From positions 620,001 through 684,000 of the forward strand of contig NZ_FPEG01000003.1 in NCBI RefSeq assembly GCF_900117395.1: DNA of 64,000 nt. Reading direction: 5' to 3'. Under the pieces are notes generated by a model. That model was given only the letters and a program-made list of their open reading frames with translations, made no database searches and had not been told where the DNA came from. How positions within the stretch are numbered: the stretch's first letter is position 1; each line of letters begins with the position of its first letter. Below are positions 15,972 to 24,792 of this stretch, piece by piece. The DNA is from Agrococcus sp. Marseille-P2731. Its GTDB lineage: Bacteria; Actinomycetota; Actinomycetes; Actinomycetales; Microbacteriaceae. The translations under genes and the position numbers were made by a program.

Positions 15972-17276
15972 GTGCCCACCGAGTCCGTCTCCCACGCCGA
16001 GGATCTCGCCGACTTCGTCGACGCATCCCCCTCGAGCTACCACGCGGCCGCCGAGGTCGCCCGACGCCTGCAGGGCGCGGGCTTCGCCGCGCTCGACGAG
16101 ACGGATGCGTGGCCCGAGACCCCGGGCAGCTACCTCGTGGTGCGCGACGGCGCGGTCATCGCGTGGGTGGTGCCCGAGCGGGCGACGGCGACCACGCCGG
16201 TGCGGGTGTTCGGCGCCCACAGCGACTCCCCCGGCTTCAAGCTCAAGCCGAAGCCCACGACCGGCTCGCACGGCTGGCTGCAGGCGGGCGTCGAGGTCTA
16301 CGGCGGTCCGCTGCTGAACTCGTGGCTCGACCGCGAGCTGCGCCTCGCCGGCCGGCTCGTGCTCGACGACGGCACCCAGCTGCTCACCGACTCCGGCCCG
16401 CTGCTGCGCTTGCCGCAGCTCGCGATCCACCTCGACCGCGAGGCCAACGAGCGCTTCGCCCTCGACAAGCAGGCGCACACGCAGCCGGTCTGGGGGCTGA
16501 CCGCGACGTCGGGCGCACCCGCGTCGGCAGACCTGCTGGCCGAGCTGGCCGCATCCGCCACGACCGACGGCGGCGCCGTCGACCCCGGCCGCATCCGCGG
16601 CTTCGACATCGTGACCGCCGATGCGGCTCGCGGCCAGGTCTTCGGCAAGGGCGACGTCTTCTTCGCGAGCGGGCGCCTCGACGACCTCGCCAGCGTGCAC
16701 GCGGGCGTCGTCGCCATGGCGACGGCCGCCGAGGGCTTCGACGGCGACCACATCCCGATGCTGGCCGTGTTCGACCACGAGGAGATCGGCTCGGCCACCC
16801 GCTCGGGCGCCGCCGGCCCGTTCCTCGAGGACGTGCTCGAGCGCATCGGCCTCGCGCTCGGGGCCGATAGGGCAGAGCGGATGCGCGCGCTCGCGTCGTC
16901 GTGGTGCGTCTCGAGCGACGTCGGGCACTCCGTGCACCCGAACTTCGCGAGCAAGCACGACCCGGTCGTGCAGCCGGTGCTGGGGTCGGGCCCGATCCTG
17001 AAGATCAACGCGAACCAGCGCTATGCGACCGACGGCGCGGGCGCCGCCGCATGGCACGGATGGTGCGGTGCGGCCGGGGTCGCGAGCCAGGAGTTCGTGT
17101 CGAACAACACGGTGCCCTGCGGGTCGACGATCGGGCCGATCACGGCGACGCGGCTCGGCATCCGCACGGTCGACGTGGGGATCCCGATCCTCTCGATGCA
17201 CTCGGCGCGCGAGCTCGCGGGCGTGAGCGACCTCTTCGACCTGACGCGGGTGGCGGAGGCGTTCTTCCGCGGCTGA
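15972..17276 (+). CDS. M18 family aminopeptidase
   Basis: The 434-residue protein is a complete M18 (aspartyl aminopeptidase-type) metallopeptidase that removes N-terminal, often acidic, residues from peptides in the cytoplasm. Zinc ligands and catalytic residues are visible in FGAHSDSPGFKL, RLDDLASVHAG, FDHEEIGSATRSG, SSDVGHSVHPN and LSMHSARELAG. The start is the GTG at 15972 with GGAGG about 6 bases upstream; TACGAT at 15941 gives a short leader. Length and motif order are normal for bacterial M18 enzymes. Confidence 0.95.
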   Translation: MPTESVSHAEDLADFVDASPSSYHAAAEVARRLQGAGFAALDETDAWPETPGSYLVVRDGAVIAWVVPERATATTPVRVFGAHSDSPGFKLKPKPTTGSHGWLQAGVEVYGGPLLNSWLDRELRLAGRLVLDDGTQLLTDSGPLLRLPQLAIHLDREANERFALDKQAHTQPVWGLTATSGAPASADLLAELAASATTDGGAVDPGRIRGFDIVTADAARGQVFGKGDVFFASGRLDDLASVHAGVVAMATAAEGFDGDHIPMLAVFDHEEIGSATRSGAAGPFLEDVLERIGLALGADRAERMRALASSWCVSSDVGHSVHPNFASKHDPVVQPVLGSGPILKINANQRYATDGAGAAAWHGWCGAAGVASQEFVSNNTVPCGSTIGPITATRLGIRTVDVGIPILSMHSARELAGVSDLFDLTRVAEAFFRG

Positions 17277-17294
17277 GCGCGCCCGCCGGTCCGC

Positions 17295-17396
17295 GCCCGC
17301 AGGGCGCCCCCGCCGGCTGAGCCGGTCCGAGCCCGCAGGGCGCCCCCGCCGGCTGAGCCGGTCCGCGCCCGCAGGGCGCTGACCGCGTCGAAGCCC
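17295..17396. repeat. 36-bp tandem repeat, family B
   Basis: After the aminopeptidase there are three starts of GCCCGCAGGG spaced exactly 36 bp apart (17295, 17331, 17367), with CCGCCGGCTGAGCCGGTCCG between them. The right end reads CGTCGAAGCCC, which is also the right end of the element at 28130-28228. The stretch contains GGCTGAGCC-type hairpins and may terminate the convergent genes. The spacing resembles a CRISPR unit but there are no spacers. Confidence 0.7.
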
Positions 17397-17397
17397 C

Positions 17398-18108
17398 TCA
17401 GTCGGCAGCCGGCCGCGCCAGCGCCAGCTCCCGTTCCGAGGGGCGCGGGACGCCCGCCCACCCCGCCTGCCCGATCCCCGCAGGGCCGCGCCCCACCGCA
17501 TCCGCATCGCCGTCGATCCCGCCCTCGCCAGAGCGCAGCGCCCCCGCCCACGAGCGGCCGCCCCGCCACACGCGCGTCAGCGCGACGAGCGAGCTCGTCA
17601 CCGTCGCCGTCACCTCGAACCCGGGGTCGAAGTCGCACAGATCGGTCTCGCCGTCGTGGCACACGAGCCACCACCGCGCGGCCCCCGTCTCGACATCGCT
17701 GAACCGCAGCGCCACCACCGTGCGGCTGCGCGGCCAGCGCTCGACGTCGACGGTGCGCCGCACATCCCACAGCAGCAGGTGCGGGTCGAGGTCGGCCTGG
17801 CCGAGGTCACCGATCCACCGCACGCCCCAGCCCGCGAGCGCCTCGACGATCGGCCGCAGCTCCACGCCCGAGGGCGACAGCCGGTAGGCCGTGTGGCTGC
17901 CGTCGACGCTCTTGCGCACGAGGCCGGCGCGCTCGAGCCGCTGCAGCCGCTTCGACAGCAGCGCCGGTGACATGTGCGGCACGCCCCGACGCAGGTCGTT
18001 GAAGCGCGTCGAGCCGGCGAGCAGCTCGCGCACCACCAGCAGGGTCCACCGCTCGTCGAGCAGCTCCATCGCCTTGGCGACGGGGCAGAACTGGCCGTAT
18101 CCGCTCAT
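17398..18108 (-). CDS. HxlR-family regulator with C-terminal SCP2-like domain
   Basis: The 236-residue protein begins with the HxlR winged helix (FCPVAKAMELLDERWTLLVVRELL, then FNDLRRGVPHMSPALLSKRLQRLERAGLV). The first cysteine (C8) is the usual redox or ligand-sensing position in the family. The C-terminal half (from about residue 105) resembles the SCP2-like sterol-binding domain found in longer HxlR proteins and ends in a variable Gly/Ala-rich tail. The ATG at 18108 is chosen because it begins at the family start. It is divergent from the methyltransferase at 18247 and probably controls it through the 138-bp region between them. Confidence 0.88.
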   Translation of the reverse strand: MSGYGQFCPVAKAMELLDERWTLLVVRELLAGSTRFNDLRRGVPHMSPALLSKRLQRLERAGLVRKSVDGSHTAYRLSPSGVELRPIVEALAGWGVRWIGDLGQADLDPHLLLWDVRRTVDVERWPRSRTVVALRFSDVETGAARWWLVCHDGETDLCDFDPGFEVTATVTSSLVALTRVWRGGRSWAGALRSGEGGIDGDADAVGRGPAGIGQAGWAGVPRPSERELALARPAAD

Positions 18109-18246
18109 GTTCGCCTCCACCGCCAGGTGTACGCCTGTCGAGCCCGCGAGGGAAGTACAGATCTTGAACTGCCGCCGGTGCAGATCGGTGACTGGATGCG
18201 CGGGGCGCGCGAGAGCACGCTCACAGCATCGACAGAAGGAGACACC

Positions 18247-19074
18247 ATGAACACCATCGCTGCTGCGGTCACCACCGCCGCACCTGAGATCAAGGCGAAG
18301 CACGCCGCCATGTGGGCGCTCGGCGACTACCCCGCCGTCGCCCGCGAGGTCATCCCGAACCTCGGCGCGCGGCTCGTCGAGGCGGTCGGCATCGCGGCGG
18401 GCGAGCGCGTGCTCGACATCGCCGCGGGCGACGGCAACGCCTCGCTGCCCGCCGCTGAGCGCGGCGCGAGCGTCGTGGCCAGCGACCTGACGCCCGAGCT
18501 GCTCGAGGCCGGGCGGGCACGGGCCGCGGATGCCTCGCTCGAGCTGACATGGGAGGCGGCGGATGCGGAGGCGCTGCCGTTCGCGGACGGCGAGTTCGAC
18601 GTCGCCATCTCCTGCGTCGGGCTGATGTTCGCGCCGTTCCACGCTCCGGTCGCGTCCGAGCTGGTGCGCGTCGTGCGGCCGGGCGGCCGCATCGGGCTGA
18701 TCGCCTGGACGCCCGAGGGCTTCATCGGCGAGATGTTCCGCATCATGAAGCCCTTCGCGCCGGCGCCGCCTGCGGGAGCCGAGCCTGCCGTGCTCTGGGG
18801 TTCTGAGGAGCACGTGCGCGGGCTGCTGGGCGAGCGCGTCGCGCTGTCGTTCGCGCGGGAGGTGGTCGAGGTGCGGCGCTTCGGCGACGGTGCCGCGTTC
18901 CGCGACTTCTTCAAGGCGAACTACGGACCGACGATCGCCGCCTACCGCGGCATCGCTGCCGAGCCCGGGCGCGTGGCCGAGCTCGATGCGGCGCTCGCCG
19001 ACCTCGGCGACCGCAGGCTCGAGGGGCACGTGCTGCCCTTCGAGTACCTGCTGACGACAGGCCTCGTGCTCTGA
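18247..19074 (+). CDS. Class I SAM-dependent methyltransferase
   Basis: The 275-residue protein is a UbiE/methyltransferase-11-like enzyme. Motif I is VLDIAAGDGNASLPAA (about residues 56-71), the acidic loop is VVASDLTPELLEAGR, motif II/III is ADAEALPFADGEFDVAISCVGLMF and the post-motif is RVVRPGGRIGLIAWTPEGFIG. It transfers a methyl group from S-adenosylmethionine to a small molecule that cannot be named. The ATG at 18247 follows AGAAGGAG. Divergent pairing with the HxlR regulator suggests inducible control, a common arrangement in actinobacteria. Confidence 0.88.
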   Translation: MNTIAAAVTTAAPEIKAKHAAMWALGDYPAVAREVIPNLGARLVEAVGIAAGERVLDIAAGDGNASLPAAERGASVVASDLTPELLEAGRARAADASLELTWEAADAEALPFADGEFDVAISCVGLMFAPFHAPVASELVRVVRPGGRIGLIAWTPEGFIGEMFRIMKPFAPAPPAGAEPAVLWGSEEHVRGLLGERVALSFAREVVEVRRFGDGAAFRDFFKANYGPTIAAYRGIAAEPGRVAELDAALADLGDRRLEGHVLPFEYLLTTGLVL

Positions 19075-19099
19075 CCGCGAAGTGGGGCGACATCGGCAC

Positions 19100-19143
19100 T
19101 TGACACCACTTTGTGCGGAAGTTAATTTACTCCTGAACAAAGT
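19100..19143 (+). promoter_or_regulatory. Promoter and 7-bp inverted-repeat operator of the ROK operon
   Basis: A sigma-70-like promoter reads TTGACA (19100-19105), 17-bp spacer, TAATTT (19123-19128). The minus-10 is bracketed by a perfect inverted repeat, ACTTTGT (19108-19114) and ACAAAGT (19137-19143). AAC/GTT-containing dyads of this type are typical for ROK repressors, so autoregulation by the downstream gene is likely. GGGAGAG supplies the ribosome site for 19155. Confidence 0.75.
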
Positions 19144-19154
19144 AGGGAGAGCCG

Positions 19155-20393
19155 ATGTCGTCTCGCACTGGCAACGACGCCAACCGCTCCGCGATCCTCG
19201 CGCACCTCGGTGCCGCTGGGCCGACGAGCCGGGCCGGGCTCTCCCGCGCGCTCGGCGTGAGCCCCGCCCTCGTGACCGCCCTCGTGCGCGGCCTGGTCGC
19301 CGACGGCCTCGTCGCCGAGGGCGACCACGACCGCACGCTGCCCGGCCGCCCGGCGAAGCTCCTCAGCCTCGTGGGCACCTCCGGCGTCGTGATCGGCGCC
19401 AAGCTCGTCGCCGACCACGTCGCCATCGTCGAGGCCGGGGTCGACGGCACGGTGGTGCGCTCGGCGATCGAGCCGTGGCAGGCCTCGGCGCCGACCGCGA
19501 TCAGCGAGCTCGTGCAGCTGCTGCAGGCGTTCATCGGCCGCGGCAGCGAGCGCCGGCTGCTCGGCGTCGGCGTCGGCGTGCCCGGCCAGGTGGCAGGCCG
19601 CGAGCGCGGCACCGTCACCTGGCCCGCAGTGGGATGGCACGGCACCGACCTGGGCGAGTCGCTCTCCGCGAGCCTCGAGATCCCCGTCATCGTCGACAAC
19701 AACGTGAACGCGCTCGCGCTCGCCGAGCGACTCTTCGGCCACGGCCGCCGCTTCGAGGACTTCCTCACCATCACGATCGGCACCGGCATCGGCTGCGCGA
19801 TCGTGCTCGGCGGGTCGGTGCAGCGCGGCGCCACCGGGGCCGCGGGCGAGATCGGCCACTTCCCGGTCGACGACGGCGTCGATGCGCGGATGTGCGAGTG
19901 CGGCAACCGGGGCTGCCTCGAGTCGGTCATCGGGCAGGAGGCGCTCATCGCCACCGCCCGCTCGGAGGGCGCGCTCGGCCCCCGCCAGGGCATCGACGAC
20001 CTCGTGCGTCGCGCCGACGACGGCGAGGAACCCGCGCAGCGCGTCTTCGGTGAGGCAGGCAGGACGCTCGGTCGCACCCTGGCCGGGCTCGTCAACGTCA
20101 TCGACCCCCAGGCGGTCGTGCTCACCGGTGAGGGGATGCCTGGCTGGCGCCATTGGACGTTCGGCTTCGAGCCCGCCTTCCGCGGCGGCCTGCTGCCGCA
20201 GCGGCGCGAGCTGCGCGTCGAGATCGAGACGTGGCAGGAGGATCGGTGGGCGCAGGGCGCCGCCGCACTGGTGCTCGGCACCCCGTTCGAAGCCGACGCG
20301 GGAACCCAGAGCCGCCGGGTGCGCGCCCGCATGGCGGCCGCCCGCCCGACGGCGACGAGGGCCGCATCCGCCGACACCGCCCCGGCGCCATGA
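19155..20393 (+). CDS. ROK-family transcriptional regulator of the oligosaccharide operon
   Basis: The 412-residue protein has an N-terminal winged helix (ANRSAILAHLGAAGPTSRAGLSRALGVSPALVTALV) and a ROK sugar-kinase-like domain. The ROK zinc motif reads CECGNRGCLES, and DNNVNALALAERLFG and GEIGHFPVD are the usual ligand-region motifs. In this family a sugar or phosphosugar releases the repressor from DNA. The C-terminal tail after residue 375 is Ala/Arg-rich and variable. It is the first gene of a six-gene operon, and its stop overlaps the permease start by ATGA. The operator is probably the inverted repeat at 19108-19143. Confidence 0.93.
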   Translation: MSSRTGNDANRSAILAHLGAAGPTSRAGLSRALGVSPALVTALVRGLVADGLVAEGDHDRTLPGRPAKLLSLVGTSGVVIGAKLVADHVAIVEAGVDGTVVRSAIEPWQASAPTAISELVQLLQAFIGRGSERRLLGVGVGVPGQVAGRERGTVTWPAVGWHGTDLGESLSASLEIPVIVDNNVNALALAERLFGHGRRFEDFLTITIGTGIGCAIVLGGSVQRGATGAAGEIGHFPVDDGVDARMCECGNRGCLESVIGQEALIATARSEGALGPRQGIDDLVRRADDGEEPAQRVFGEAGRTLGRTLAGLVNVIDPQAVVLTGEGMPGWRHWTFGFEPAFRGGLLPQRRELRVEIETWQEDRWAQGAAALVLGTPFEADAGTQSRRVRARMAAARPTATRAASADTAPAP

Positions 20394-21331
20394 CGACCAC
20401 GCTCGACCCCGTTGCCGCCACACGCGCCCGCCCCGCCCGGCCGCCTCGTCGCGCAGGTCGCTCGCAACGGCGCACGACGCTGATCGCGCTGGCGTTCCTC
20501 GCTCCCAGCGCCATCCCGCTCGCGCTCTTCACGCTCTGGCCGATGCTCAACGCTGCGTGGATCAGCCTGCACGAGTGGAACCTGATCGGTGACATGCGGT
20601 TCGTCGGGTTCGAGAACTATGCCTCGCTGCTCACGGATCTCTCGACGTGGAACGTCGTGCTCCACACGCTCTACTACATCGTCGGCTACCTGCCGCTGGT
20701 CTACATCGGCGGCCTCTGCATCGCGCTCGCACTGAACACGCGCCTCCGCGGCCGCACGTTCTTCCGCGGGATCTACTTCCTGCCCGTCGTCACCAGCTGG
20801 ATCGCGGTCGCGCTCGTCTGGCGCTGGCTCCTCAACCCGTCGAACGGCATCGTCAACTCGGCGCTGGGGATGATCGGTGTCGAGGGCCCGGGCTGGTGGA
20901 CCGACCCGATGTGGGCGATGCCGAGCGTCATCATCGCCTCGGCCTGGAAGGATCTCGGCTTCGTCATGGTGATCCTGCTGGCCGGCCTGCAGGCCATCCC
21001 GGAGGACGTGCTCGAGGCGGCCAAGGTCGACGGCGCTGGTCGGTGGCGCACGCTCTGGTCGGTGACGCTGCCGATGCTCAGCCCCTCCACCTTCTTCGTC
21101 GTGGTGATCTCGCTCATCAACGGCTTCCAGGTCTTCGACCAGGTCTATGCCATGGTCGGGCCATCGGCGGCCCCCGCAGCGGAGGTGGTCGTGCAGCGCA
21201 TCTACAACCTGACCTTCCAGTACCAGCGCGCAGGCGAGGCATCCGCCCTGTCGTGGATCCTGTTCGCCGTGATCCTGGCGGTCACGCTGCTCCAGACGCG
21301 TGCGCAGCGGCGGTGGGTGCACTATGCCTGA
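20390..21331 (+). CDS. ABC sugar transporter permease (MalF/UgpA type)
   Basis: The 313-residue inner-membrane protein belongs to the carbohydrate uptake-1 (CUT1) permease family. It has six hydrophobic segments after a basic N-terminal tail, and the cytoplasmic EAA loop that docks the ATPase reads EAAKVDGAGRWRTLWSVTLPM. It pairs with the MalG-type permease encoded next, overlapping by 8 bases. The transporter substrate is inferred from the downstream glycosidases to be isomaltose or a related alpha-1,6 gluco-oligosaccharide. Confidence 0.93.
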   Translation: MTTTLDPVAATRARPARPPRRAGRSQRRTTLIALAFLAPSAIPLALFTLWPMLNAAWISLHEWNLIGDMRFVGFENYASLLTDLSTWNVVLHTLYYIVGYLPLVYIGGLCIALALNTRLRGRTFFRGIYFLPVVTSWIAVALVWRWLLNPSNGIVNSALGMIGVEGPGWWTDPMWAMPSVIIASAWKDLGFVMVILLAGLQAIPEDVLEAAKVDGAGRWRTLWSVTLPMLSPSTFFVVVISLINGFQVFDQVYAMVGPSAAPAAEVVVQRIYNLTFQYQRAGEASALSWILFAVILAVTLLQTRAQRRWVHYA

Positions 21332-22190
21332 GCTCCTGCGCACGCACGAAGTCGAGCGGGCGGCCACCCGCCGGCGGCGCCTGTCCCCCCGCGCGGTCGC
21401 GCTGTGGCTGCTCGTCGCGCTCGGCGCCGCCGCGATGCTCTTCCCCTTCGTGTGGACGGTCGTGACCTCCATCACGCCGGGCGCGAACCTCGGGCAGTCG
21501 CCGACCCTCTGGCCCCAGGACCCGAGCTTCGACGCCTATCGCACGCTCTTCGAGCGCGGCGGCTTCGGGCAGGCGATCGTGAACTCGATCGCGCTCGCCT
21601 CCGCCACCACGGTCATCCAGCTCATCACGAGCTCGACCGCCGCCTACGCCTTCAGCCGCCTGCCGTTCCGCGGCTCCGGCGCGGTCTTCGCCGTCTACCT
21701 CGCGACCATGATGATCCCCCTGCAGGTTCTGATCGTGCCGCTCTTCGCGCAGCTCAAGGTGCTGGGCCTCATCGACACCCTCGCCGGGGCGCTGCTGCCC
21801 TCGCTCGCGAGCGCGTTCGGCATCTTCCTGCTGCGGCAGGCGATCAACCAGGTGCCGAAGGAGCTCGACGAGGCAGCCACGATCGACGGCGCCGGCCACC
21901 TCCGCATCTTCGCGACGATCATCCTGCCCAACATCCGGGCCGCGCTCGCCACCTTCGCGATCTTCGCCTTCATGGGCAGCTGGAACTCGTTCCTCTGGCC
22001 GCTCGTCGTGCTGCGCAGCCGTGAGTCGCAGACGCTCCCCGTCGCGCTCGCCGGCCTGCAGGGCCAGTTCACGACGCAGTGGGATGTCGTGATGGCCGGC
22101 TCCATCGTCAGCATCGTCCCGATGCTCCTCATCTACCTGCTCGCCCAGCGCCACGTCGTGCAGGGCGTCGCCACCTCCGGGCTGAAGTAG
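21324..22190 (+). CDS. ABC sugar transporter permease (MalG type)
   Basis: The 288-residue second CUT1 permease has six predicted membrane helices and the EAA loop ELDEAATIDGAGHLRIFATIILP. The C-terminus ends in QRHVVQGVATSGLK, which is the conserved G-x-x-x-GAxK-like end of MalG proteins. The ATG at 21324 overlaps the end of the first permease, giving coupled translation. No ATP-binding subunit is encoded in the operon, so the pair must use a shared MsmK/MalK-type ATPase from elsewhere. Confidence 0.93.
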   Translation: MPELLRTHEVERAATRRRRLSPRAVALWLLVALGAAAMLFPFVWTVVTSITPGANLGQSPTLWPQDPSFDAYRTLFERGGFGQAIVNSIALASATTVIQLITSSTAAYAFSRLPFRGSGAVFAVYLATMMIPLQVLIVPLFAQLKVLGLIDTLAGALLPSLASAFGIFLLRQAINQVPKELDEAATIDGAGHLRIFATIILPNIRAALATFAIFAFMGSWNSFLWPLVVLRSRESQTLPVALAGLQGQFTTQWDVVMAGSIVSIVPMLLIYLLAQRHVVQGVATSGLK

Positions 22191-22249
22191 CCCTCTCTCT
22201 TCGCCTTTGCCTGTCCCTCCCTCACCTCAACCCCAACCAGGAGAACTCC

Positions 22250-23515
22250 ATGCGAACCAAGGCCACGGCCCTCGTCAGCATCGCGGCAGCGACGGCGCTG
22301 CTCGCGACCGGCTGCTCGTCGGCAGCCCCCGCACCGTCCGACGGGGCGTCATCCCCCGCCGAGCCGGTCACCATCACCTACTCGAACTTCATCTCGAACG
22401 CCGGCAACGAGGAGAACCTCACCGCCATCGTCGACGCCTTCGAAGCCGAGCACGAAGGTGTGACGGTCGAGGTGACGACGCTGCCCTACGACCAGTACGG
22501 GCAGGTGCTCGACACCGACCTCGCCGCCGGCACCGTCGCCGACGTCTTCGACCTCGAGTTCGCGAACTACGCGCGCTACCAGTCGCTCGGCGTGCTCGCG
22601 CCGCTGGCGGTCGACGACCCATCCGTCTACCGCCCATCGCTGCTGGAGTCGTACCAGACCGAGGGCGAGCAGTACGCGCTGCCCTCCTCCTTCAGCAACG
22701 TGGTGCTCTACTACAACGCCGACATGTTCGACGCGGCGGGCCTCGACTACCCGAGCGCCGACTGGACCTGGGAGGACGAGCAGGCCGCAGCAGAGGCGCT
22801 GACGGATGCCTCGGCAGGCGTCTGGGGCGACCACCAGCCGGTCTCGTTCCACGAGTTCTACAAGGTGCTCGCGCAGAACGGCGGGCAGTTCCTGAGCGAA
22901 GACGGCACCGCCGTCGCCTTCAACACCCCTGAGGGCATCGAGGCCGCCAGCTGGCTGATCGACAAGTCGGGCACCGTGATGCCGACGATCGAGCAGGGTC
23001 AGGGCACCGCCGACTTCGACACGAACCTCTTCCTCGAGGGCAAGCTCGCCATGATGCACTCGGGCATCTGGGTCTTCGGTGCACTCGCCGACGCGCCCTT
23101 CGCCTGGGACATCGCGGTCGAGCCGGGCAACGCGCAGCAGGCCAGCGCGACCTTCTCGAACGCGGTCGGCGTCTCGGCGGAGAGCGAGCACGTCGAAGCG
23201 GCGACCGCATTCGCGCAGTTCCTCACCTCCTCTGACGTGATGGTCGACACCAGGCTCTCGACCGGTTGGGAGCTGCCTCCGATCAGCGACGAGGCGGCGC
23301 TCGGTGCGTACCTCGAGCAGGAGTCGCCGGCGAACCGCCAGGCGGTGTTCGACAGCCTCGACCAGATCGCGCTGCCGCCGGTCGTCGCCGAGGGCCAGAC
23401 CGAGATGCAGGACATCGTGACCGAGGAGCTCGTGGCCGCCCAGGCTGGCCAGCAGAGCGTCGAGGATGCGCTGTCGAACGCCGAGCGCCGCATCAACGAG
23501 GTCATCGGCTCATAG
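22250..23515 (+). CDS. Sugar ABC transporter substrate-binding lipoprotein
   Basis: The 421-residue protein has a lipoprotein signal ending LLATGCSS (Cys at about residue 24), a Ser/Pro/Ala linker and an extracellular solute-binding protein family 1 fold (VTITYSNFIS, VDAFEAEHEGVTVEVTTLPYDQY, GKLAMMHSGIWVF). It captures the sugar outside the membrane and delivers it to the two permeases upstream. AGGAGAA precedes the ATG at 22250. A strong hairpin follows its stop, which would favour higher levels of this component than of the downstream enzymes. Confidence 0.95.
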   Translation: MRTKATALVSIAAATALLATGCSSAAPAPSDGASSPAEPVTITYSNFISNAGNEENLTAIVDAFEAEHEGVTVEVTTLPYDQYGQVLDTDLAAGTVADVFDLEFANYARYQSLGVLAPLAVDDPSVYRPSLLESYQTEGEQYALPSSFSNVVLYYNADMFDAAGLDYPSADWTWEDEQAAAEALTDASAGVWGDHQPVSFHEFYKVLAQNGGQFLSEDGTAVAFNTPEGIEAASWLIDKSGTVMPTIEQGQGTADFDTNLFLEGKLAMMHSGIWVFGALADAPFAWDIAVEPGNAQQASATFSNAVGVSAESEHVEAATAFAQFLTSSDVMVDTRLSTGWELPPISDEAALGAYLEQESPANRQAVFDSLDQIALPPVVAEGQTEMQDIVTEELVAAQAGQQSVEDALSNAERRINEVIGS

Positions 23516-23521
23516 CCCGGG

Positions 23522-23559
23522 GCTGCTGGGCGGCGGCGCTCGTCGCCCCGCCCAGCAGC
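23522..23559 (+). terminator. Intercistronic hairpin (partial terminator or mRNA-end stabiliser)
   Basis: A perfect 12-bp stem, GCTGCTGGGCGG (23522-23533) with CCGCCCAGCAGC (23548-23559), sits 7 bases after the binding-protein stop and 81 bases before the GH15 start. There is no T-tract and the operon continues on the same strand. Hairpins here commonly protect the upstream mRNA and reduce readthrough. Confidence 0.7.
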
Positions 23560-23640
23560 GCAGCCCCTCTTCCCGCCTCGACCTCCGCAGGCGTGCGCCG
23601 CTCGACCGCGGCCCCACGCCGCCACCACGAAAGGACCCCC

Positions 23641-24792
23641 GTGGCCGACCTCCACGAGCGCCCAGAGCTGCTGATCGCCCAGCTGCAGGACGTCACCGGC
23701 GCATACCCCGCGTCGCCGACGTTCTCGGCCTACCGCGGCTACAGCTGGTTCCGCGACGGCGCCTTCATCGCAGACGGCGCATCAGCGGCGGCGAGCGCCG
23801 CTGCCCGTCGCGCGAGTGGCGCGGGCGCTGCGTCGGCCGACGCGCTCGCCGACTCCGCCGACCGCTTCTTCTCCTGGTGCGCGCGCACGATCGGGGGTCT
23901 CGCCGCCGACATCGAGGCCATCGCGGCTGCGGCCGAGTCGGGAGAGCCGCTCCCCGATGCCGCCATGCCGCCCACCCGCTTCCGCTTCGACGGCACGCCC
24001 GGCGACGACGACTGGTGGGACTTCCAGCTCGATGGCTACGGCACGTGGCTGTGGGCGCTCGAGGCGCACGTCGCGCGACACGCACGCGACGCCGCTCCCT
24101 ACGCATCCGCAGTCGTCAGCACCGTGCGGCTGCTCGTGAGCAGCTGGCATCGGCCCTGCTTCGACTGGTGGGAGGAGCACGACGAGCACCGGCACGTGTC
24201 GACGCTCGGTTGCGTCGGCGCGGGCCTGGAGGCAGCGGTGCGCCTCGGCGTCCTGCCGACCCAGCTGGCGAGTCAGGCGCGCGCTGCGGCGCAGGAGATC
24301 CGGGCGCTCGTGCTCGCCCAGGGAGTGCGCGACGGGCACCTCGTCAAGTGGCTGGGCAGCCGGGAGGTCGATGGCAGCCTGAGCGCGCTGATCGCGCCGC
24401 TCGGCTGGATCGAGCCGGGCTCCGAGCTCGCTCGGGCCACCCTCGACGCCGTGCATCGCGATCTCGAGGTCGATGGCGGCGTGCACCGCTTCGTGGACGA
24501 CACGTTCTTCGGCGGGGGCCAGTGGCCCCTGCTGTCGTGCTTCCTGGGGCTGGCTGAGCTCGCCGCCGGAGACCGCGACGAGGCGGAGCGGCTGCTCGCC
24601 TGGGCCCGATCGACCGCGACCGAGGATGGCATGGTGCCGGAGCAGGTCGACCGACACCTGCTCGCGCCCGAGCGCGAGCAGGAGTGGATCGATCGGTGGG
24701 GCACCGTCGCGACGCCGCTGCTGTGGTCGCACGCGATGGTGGCGCGACTCGAGGCCGCGCTGGCCGCGCAGCCCGCGGAGGTCGATCGATGA
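23641..24792 (+). CDS. GH15 glucohydrolase, likely isomaltose-specific
   Basis: The 383-residue cytoplasmic protein is a compact glycoside hydrolase family 15 (alpha/alpha)6 enzyme without the starch-binding and beta-sandwich domains of large glucoamylases. Key segments are YRGYSWFRDGAF, WWDFQLDGYGTWLWAL, FDWWEEHDEH with the likely general acid E178, and MVPEQVDR with the likely general base E334. Both positions are close to those I recall for the isomaltose glucohydrolase of Kribbella flavida, and the DWWEE sequence fits that group. It would release glucose from imported isomaltose. The GTG at 23641 follows AAAGGA. Its stop overlaps the GH31 start. Confidence 0.85.
   Translation: MADLHERPELLIAQLQDVTGAYPASPTFSAYRGYSWFRDGAFIADGASAAASAAARRASGAGAASADALADSADRFFSWCARTIGGLAADIEAIAAAAESGEPLPDAAMPPTRFRFDGTPGDDDWWDFQLDGYGTWLWALEAHVARHARDAAPYASAVVSTVRLLVSSWHRPCFDWWEEHDEHRHVSTLGCVGAGLEAAVRLGVLPTQLASQARAAAQEIRALVLAQGVRDGHLVKWLGSREVDGSLSALIAPLGWIEPGSELARATLDAVHRDLEVDGGVHRFVDDTFFGGGQWPLLSCFLGLAELAAGDRDEAERLLAWARSTATEDGMVPEQVDRHLLAPEREQEWIDRWGTVATPLLWSHAMVARLEAALAAQPAEVDR

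Noticed and set aside
17295..17396. 36-bp periodicity that resembles CRISPR repeat length
   Set aside because: The units are directly joined with no unique spacers, and no cas gene is nearby.
18109..18246. A specific operator for the HxlR regulator
   Set aside because: The divergent gap has promoter-like words but no clear symmetry I could defend, so no site was called.
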